Positions 24,533 to 28,134 of a stretch of 28,134 bases of DNA are shown piece by piece. The notes under the pieces were generated by a model. It was not told the DNA's origin and did not search any database. It was given only the letters and a program-made list of their open reading frames with translations. The DNA lies in the NCBI GenBank assembly GCA_034178815.1, contig JAXFQS010000089.1, positions 1-28,134 of the forward strand, given 5' to 3'. A program made the translations under genes and the position numbers. Numbering within the stretch: position 1 is the stretch's first letter; every line of letters starts with the position of its first letter. Source of the DNA: JAXFQS01 sp034178815. Its GTDB lineage: Bacteria > Verrucomicrobiota > Kiritimatiellia > RFP12 > DVOR01.

Positions 24533-25876
24533 ATGTCCGAACGCGATTCCCGACCGCCCCGCCACCCCCAAGATTCCCGCCCCAGACGCCCATTCCCCCG
24601 CCGCAACGCCTCCCGCCCGCCCCACCCCATTCCCCCCATTGACATCTGGCGGAACCTCTCCGAAGCAACCATCTCCTGCCCCTCTCAAAACGGCCCCATA
24701 CTCAGCCAGGAACTCGCCACCCTCGGCTACACCGTCTGCGGAATGAACACCCCCGCAACCATGGTCGGCATCACCGGCCTGCACGGCATGCGCGACATCT
24801 TCCGCCTCAACCTCACCCTCCGCACAGCCAACCGCGTCCTCATCCCCGTAGGCAAAGGCCCCGCGAGAGATTTGGATGGACTCAAGCGCCTCGCAGGCCA
24901 GATTCCCTGGGAAGCCTATCTCGACCCCGAACGCCCCGTGCTCGTCAACTCCACCGTCGAAAACCAGACCGTGCGAGACTCCCGCGTGCCCAACCTGAGA
25001 GCGAAAGACGCCATCACCGCCCGCATGAGATACCATTGCGGCCGCAAAACGGATGCCGACGACAAAGACCTCTTCGCAGACGGCGCCTGCGTCTACTTCT
25101 ACTGGGAAGGCGACTTCGCAAAGTTCTACCTCGACACAACCGGCAGACCCTTAGCCAAGCGCGGCTACCACAAAGCAGAGTGGCGGGGGAATATCAATGA
25201 AGCAACCTCCGCCGCAGCCCTCTTGGCGGGCGGCTGGGACGCCTCTTCGCCCCTGGCGGTGCCCATGTGCGGATGCGGAACGGTCGCGATAGAGGCCGCC
25301 TTGATGGCGCGCCGACGGGCGCCGGGGCTGCTCAGATCCGTCTTCGCCTTCCAGATGCTAAAGGGGTTCGGGACAATCATCCCCGGAGAGCGGCTGGAGG
25401 ATGGGATGCGGTGCCGTTTTGGGGCATCTCCGGAGCAGATTTGGCGGCAGGTCGTGCGGGAGATCGAGCAAGAGACGCGGACGGAAGGTTTGCCCGCGAT
25501 TGTGGCTTCGGACAAGAGTCTGGAGGCGATTGCTGCGGCGCGGCGGAATGCTTTGGCGGCCGGGGTGGCATCGGACATCTGCTTTGAGGTGTGCGATTTT
25601 GCCGACACGGCGCTGCCGTCGGGGGCGGGTACGATTTTCCTAAATCCTGATGCAGGAGATCGTCCGGCCGGCGAGATTGAACTGGAGCCGGTCTATCGGC
25701 GGATGGGGGCGTGGTTCAAGGCTCACCCGGAGTGGACTGCTTTGGTTCTCTCGGGGAGTCCAGAGCTGGCGAAACGCATCGGCCTTGAGGCGGATCAGGC
25801 GGTTGAACTGGTTAATGGGGCGCGGGATTGCCGCCTTTTGGTGTATGGGGGCAGGGGTGACGAACTGGGGCGGTGA
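24533..25876 (+). CDS. RlmL-like class I RNA methyltransferase with altered motif
   Basis: This 447-residue protein matches THUMP-associated class I SAM-dependent RNA methyltransferases (RlmL/YcbY N-half, UPF0020), which make N2-methylguanosine in 23S rRNA. After a basic, proline-rich disordered tail (residues 1-35) come a THUMP-like region (about 40-165) and 'NEATSAAALLAGGWD' before the SAM motif 'PMCGCGTVAIEAALMARR' (Cys246-Thr250), where relatives read DPMCGSGT. The catalytic (N/D)PP(Y/F) motif is replaced by Asn371-Pro-Asp-Ala-Gly-Asp-Arg377, against NPPYGER in relatives. The fold is clear; activity is less certain. The ATG at 24533 is chosen over a TTG at 24491 that overlaps the upstream gene; only GAAAGAA lies before it. 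The stop overlaps the next start as TGATG. Codon choice flips from C-ending to G-ending near 25180. Confidence 0.85.
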   Translation: MSERDSRPPRHPQDSRPRRPFPRRNASRPPHPIPPIDIWRNLSEATISCPSQNGPILSQELATLGYTVCGMNTPATMVGITGLHGMRDIFRLNLTLRTANRVLIPVGKGPARDLDGLKRLAGQIPWEAYLDPERPVLVNSTVENQTVRDSRVPNLRAKDAITARMRYHCGRKTDADDKDLFADGACVYFYWEGDFAKFYLDTTGRPLAKRGYHKAEWRGNINEATSAAALLAGGWDASSPLAVPMCGCGTVAIEAALMARRRAPGLLRSVFAFQMLKGFGTIIPGERLEDGMRCRFGASPEQIWRQVVREIEQETRTEGLPAIVASDKSLEAIAAARRNALAAGVASDICFEVCDFADTALPSGAGTIFLNPDAGDRPAGEIELEPVYRRMGAWFKAHPEWTALVLSGSPELAKRIGLEADQAVELVNGARDCRLLVYGGRGDELGR

Positions 25877-27087
25877 TGGTGTTTCGCCGGGCGGTATGGG
25901 TTGTTTTGCTGGGGGTGCCGCTGGGGCTAGGTGCGTTTGACTGGCGCAGTCAGCCGTCGGAGCGGTTGAGGGGGCGGCTGGAGGGGCTTGGGTTGGTAGG
26001 TGTGTTGCCGGGAAATGACAGGTGGATTGGGGCTTCGTTGGACTGGGTGGATGCGGAATTGGGGAAGGTTCCGCCGTGTTTGAGCGGCGGGAAGGGGGAG
26101 CGGCGGCGGCGCGAGGTGTTGCGGGTGTTGGATTTTCCGTTGCATGTGGACAACTTTGCGTGGTTGGATTCGCCGCGTATTCAGGCGTTCAATGCGCCGG
26201 TATTGAGTTGGTTCCGGCGGCGTTTCGACGGGGTGATTTCGGGGCTTGGGGAAGCGGTGCCGGATGGCGGTCTGCGGCTCTTCAAACTGTATAATATGGG
26301 GTTTATCGTCTGCACGCCGGGGAAGACGGTGGGTATCGATATTGCGGGGCGGCCGGCGTTCCCGACTTTGCCGCGGAGCAAGGATGGGGCGTTCAAGGGG
26401 GTGGAATATGCGTTGGATGTGGCGCGCTCCGAGAAGTTGGCGCATTTGTTGGATGTTTTATTGGTGACGCATCCGCACCGAGACCATTACAATGTGCCTT
26501 TGATTCGCGAGATGCAGCGGTTGGGCAAGCCGGTGATGCTGCCTTGTCGCATCTCAAGTGGGGGGGTGGATTTGACTTCAAAGTCTACGATTCTGCTGAC
26601 GAATTCGGTGCCTGTCCCGCGTGAGATTGGCGGGCTCCGGCTGGCGGTTTTCCGCGGGCATCAGGGGTCGGTGCCGTGCAATGTCTACTGGATTGACTTG
26701 GGCTCGCACCGTCTGGTTCATACGGGGGATAATTACGATTTGGCGGCCGAGCGCCGACTTGCGGAGTTGCCTCGCGCGGATCTGCTTCTGACGGCTTGCT
26801 GGAACCATCTGGCGGAGACGACCCGCGCCGCGCTCAAGGCGCCGGGGAATCGTCCGCTGGTGCTGGTTCCGGGTCACGACAATGAGATGGGGCACTCGGT
26901 TTCCCACCGCGAATCGTGGCAGGAACTCTTTTACCGGAGGGATCGGCTGGGCAATCCGGACTTTCCGAAGACGCCTGTTTTGCTGTTGGCTCCTGGCGAA
27001 CACTATACTTTTACGCCTGCCCCGCCCGCGCTTGGTCCGGGGTGGTGGAAGCGGTTTTGGGGGCGTCTTTTCCGCCGCGCGGATTGA
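25876..27087 (+). CDS. Secreted metallo-beta-lactamase-fold hydrolase
   Basis: This 403-residue protein begins at an ATG overlapping the preceding TGA. The start 'MVFRRAVWVVLLGVPLGLGAF' is a signal peptide or membrane anchor, so the enzyme acts outside the cytoplasm. An alpha-helical N-terminal domain (about 25-125) precedes the metallo-beta-lactamase fold (about 130-370). Metal ligands are visible: 'THPHRDH' gives His199, His201, Asp203 and His204; 'HTGDNYD' gives Asp285; and 'VPGHDNEMGH' gives His334. This is a complete two-metal site. The closest general resemblance is to ComEC-tail or UlaG-like hydrolases, but I cannot name a substrate. It is odd as the last gene of a tRNA-synthetase/amino-acid run. 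Codon use is strongly G-ending throughout. A C-rich/G-rich pair of stems (27095-27125) follows the stop and may act in termination. Confidence 0.86.
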   Translation: MVFRRAVWVVLLGVPLGLGAFDWRSQPSERLRGRLEGLGLVGVLPGNDRWIGASLDWVDAELGKVPPCLSGGKGERRRREVLRVLDFPLHVDNFAWLDSPRIQAFNAPVLSWFRRRFDGVISGLGEAVPDGGLRLFKLYNMGFIVCTPGKTVGIDIAGRPAFPTLPRSKDGAFKGVEYALDVARSEKLAHLLDVLLVTHPHRDHYNVPLIREMQRLGKPVMLPCRISSGGVDLTSKSTILLTNSVPVPREIGGLRLAVFRGHQGSVPCNVYWIDLGSHRLVHTGDNYDLAAERRLAELPRADLLLTACWNHLAETTRAALKAPGNRPLVLVPGHDNEMGHSVSHRESWQELFYRRDRLGNPDFPKTPVLLLAPGEHYTFTPAPPALGPGWWKRFWGRLFRRAD

Positions 27088-27094
27088 GCGCTTC

Positions 27095-27125
27095 CGGGGG
27101 CTTGAAGATTGCTACCCCCGCCCCC
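27095..27125 (+). terminator. Weak hairpin after the metallo-hydrolase gene
   Basis: CGGGGG (27095-27100) can pair with CCCCCG (27115-27120), or GGGGGC (27096-27101) with GCCCCC (27120-27125). The two pairings exclude each other. There is no T tract, so function as a terminator is uncertain. Confidence 0.35.
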
Positions 27126-27600
27126 AGAAGGTAGGTAGGATGGAGTCTGCCTGATAGGCACGATTCCCTCTGATTCCTTGGCACCTCCCACCCCTATTCC
27201 TGCCAACCCGCGATGGCTGTGTGCGGACGGGAATACGGCGCCAGTCAATCCCCCCTTCGAATGGAGGAATCCGCTCGGCGGTGCGCGGTCGTAGACGGCA
27301 CGCTCCCTCGAAAATGGCAGTGGAGGTCGCCGCCTGAAGTGTTCCGTTCCCGCCCTGAATAGGACTCCACGCCACATCCGTCCAACAGGGCGGAAGGACG
27401 ACTTCTTTTTGTATGGAATCAATTCGATTTTCCCCTTTAGGGTTAAACGGGGATTTATTGATTTTTCCCGAATTGCTTTGACTGTCCACCGCAAGAAGTG
27501 CTGTAGTGCATACAAAACTTGTTCGTTTCGTGTGATCTTGAAGAAGCGGGGGAAAGCCCCACTTCCTCTCGACCCCGAAACTTCTAAAAAGGAACATCAG
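27126..27600. other. Structured non-coding spacer
   Basis: About 475 bases hold no convincing gene. Minus-strand frames stay open but have no ribosome site or recognisable protein. The first part contains TAGGCAC, then 11 nt, then ATTCCTTGGCA (27155-27183), an arrangement also found at 14050-14078. The middle can form a long-range GGCGG (27277-27281)/CCGCC (27330-27334) stem. From about 27405 the DNA becomes markedly AT-richer, with CCCCTTTA pairing with TAAACGGGG (bulged, about 27432-27452). A promoter for the last gene lies at the end. Confidence 0.45.
27478..27507 (+). promoter_or_regulatory. Possible promoter of the last gene
   Basis: TTGACT (27478-27483) and TGTAGT (27502-27507) are 18 nt apart, downstream of the AT-rich stretch. 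The leader to the ATG at 27601 would be about 87 nt. The -10 is only a partial match. Confidence 0.4.
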
Positions 27601-27993
27601 ATGGAACGATTTCAACGATGGATGGGCGTTGGGGTGATCTGCTTTGCGGCTCAGATTGCCTGCTCCCAGGAAGAGACGCCTTTAGCGCAGGCCTGGACTC
27701 AACCCGCAGGCATCGACTGCTCCCCGCATAGGCTCGTAATCGATTCGGCGCAACTCGCCTTTGATCCCGCCTACGCCCAGTCGGCAGACCCAGCCTCCGC
27801 TTATGTCGAGATTCGCTTCGTGGCCGAAGCCGGAACCGCGCAGGCGACAACCAACCAGGTCGCCCGAACCGACGCCGGAGCGTCCGGGACATACGCCTTC
27901 AACCTCCCCGAAGGCGTGCCATCGAGCCTCCTGCTCATCCATCAGACCTACGCCTCCGACGGCACCCCCGTCGGCGACCCACGCCAATGTTGA
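27601..27993 (+). CDS. Secreted protein of unknown function, interrupted
   Basis: The ATG at 27601 follows AAAAAGGAA with good spacing. A signal peptide (about residues 1-22, 'MGVGVICFAAQIACSQ' in its core) precedes a stretch that looks like a beta-sandwich module ('VIDSAQLAFDPAYAQSADP', 'AYVEIRFVAEAG', 'GTYAFNLPEG'). Translation stops at TGA 27991-27993 after 130 residues. The same frame is open again directly after the stop and continues to the window edge, and the stop lies within a 66-nt insertion made by duplication (27942-28046). Without the 66 nt the protein would read through as '...TPVGDPLTASVAFAEAV...'. It is therefore probably a truncated or disrupted secreted or surface protein. 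I do not recognise a family. An assembly error is an alternative explanation. Confidence 0.68.
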   Translation: MERFQRWMGVGVICFAAQIACSQEETPLAQAWTQPAGIDCSPHRLVIDSAQLAFDPAYAQSADPASAYVEIRFVAEAGTAQATTNQVARTDAGASGTYAFNLPEGVPSSLLLIHQTYASDGTPVGDPRQC

Positions 27994-28046
27994 CGCCCGT
28001 CTGAGGGTCAGACCTACGCCTCCGACGGCACCCCCGTCGGCGACCC
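27942..28046 (+). repeat. 39-nt direct repeat, 66-nt in-frame spacing
   Basis: Bases 27942-27980 and 28008-28046 are identical for 39 nt, 66 nt (22 codons) apart. The 27 nt between them bring the in-frame TGA. At the second junction GTCTGA and TCAGAC form an inverted repeat around GGG (27999-28013). Confidence 0.9.
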
Positions 28047-28134
28047 CTTGACCGCCTCTGTCGCCTTCGCCGAGGCTGTTTCAACCGAAGCGGTGGCACC
28101 CGTCGACACCCGCGAAAACCCCTTGCAGCAAGAG
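27994..28134 (+). pseudogene. Continuation of the interrupted secreted protein
   Basis: After the TGA the frame of the preceding gene stays open to the end of the window. It repeats 'QTYASDGTPVGDP' and then runs 'LTASVAFAEAVSTEAVAP' and onward, of the same composition. It has no start codon or ribosome site of its own, so it is the severed remainder of that gene, or is read only by stop-codon readthrough. Confidence 0.55.

Noticed and set aside
27112..27615. A 167-codon minus-strand open frame in the last long spacer.
   Set aside because: No ribosome site, no recognisable domain, and it would cover the promoter and start of the plus-strand gene.
1..28134. tRNA, rRNA, riboswitch, insertion sequence or prophage genes.
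   Set aside because: I found no cloverleaf with a T-loop consensus, no rRNA segment, no transposase or integrase motif, and no recognisable riboswitch core.

Overview
The window reads as chromosomal DNA of a GC-rich, Gram-negative bacterium. Gram-negative is shown by a complete RND tripartite efflux pump with an outer-membrane lipoprotein and by many Sec-type signal peptides. The mix of secreted carbohydrate-active enzymes, a DUF6259-type glycosidase, a DUF4838-like protein and a secreted protein built of 'GVQIGAVN'-type repeats (LA_2272 surface-repeat style) suggests the PVC superphylum (Kiritimatiellota, Lentisphaerota or Verrucomicrobiota). That placement is inference; no rRNA gene is present to settle it.

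Layout. 1-249 (minus): the 5' end of a secreted DUF4838-like protein. 494-6267 (plus): a tightly packed run of a YeiH-family putative sulfate exporter, a small two-helix membrane protein, a secreted SGNH esterase-GH43 fusion and a secreted GH2 enzyme. 6268-7025: a long spacer with no convincing gene. 7026-8489: a secreted serine hydrolase of the beta-lactamase class C fold. 8674-10731: a DUF6259-type putative glycosidase. 10805-12343 (minus): a secreted alpha/alpha-barrel protein, converging on a strong shared hairpin. Most of this left half is a glycan-degradation region, and the sulfate exporter at the head of the first operon hints at sulfated glycans (inference).

12521-13974: YraN nuclease-like protein, repeat surface protein and a cupin. 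14198-20765: an efflux operon in AcrR order (tetR, membrane-fusion protein, RND pump, outer-membrane factor). It has a textbook promoter whose spacer is filled by a palindrome resembling the E. coli AcrR box, and it ends in a UUCG-loop intrinsic terminator.

21042-27087: a five-gene run of aspartyl-tRNA synthetase (residues suggest the non-discriminating type), an Lrp/AsnC regulator, a PLP aminotransferase, an RlmL-like RNA methyltransferase with an altered catalytic motif, and a secreted metallo-beta-lactamase-fold protein. 27088-27600 is non-coding and structured. From 27601 a secreted protein of unknown function is interrupted by an in-frame TGA inside a 66-nt duplication-type insertion.

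I do not see a CRISPR array, tRNA, rRNA, insertion sequence or phage gene. The observations most worth a second look are the operator-in-promoter of the efflux operon, the sulfate exporter-CAZyme operon, the altered methyltransferase motif, the 66-nt insertion, and repeated G/C codon-skew flips inside single genes.
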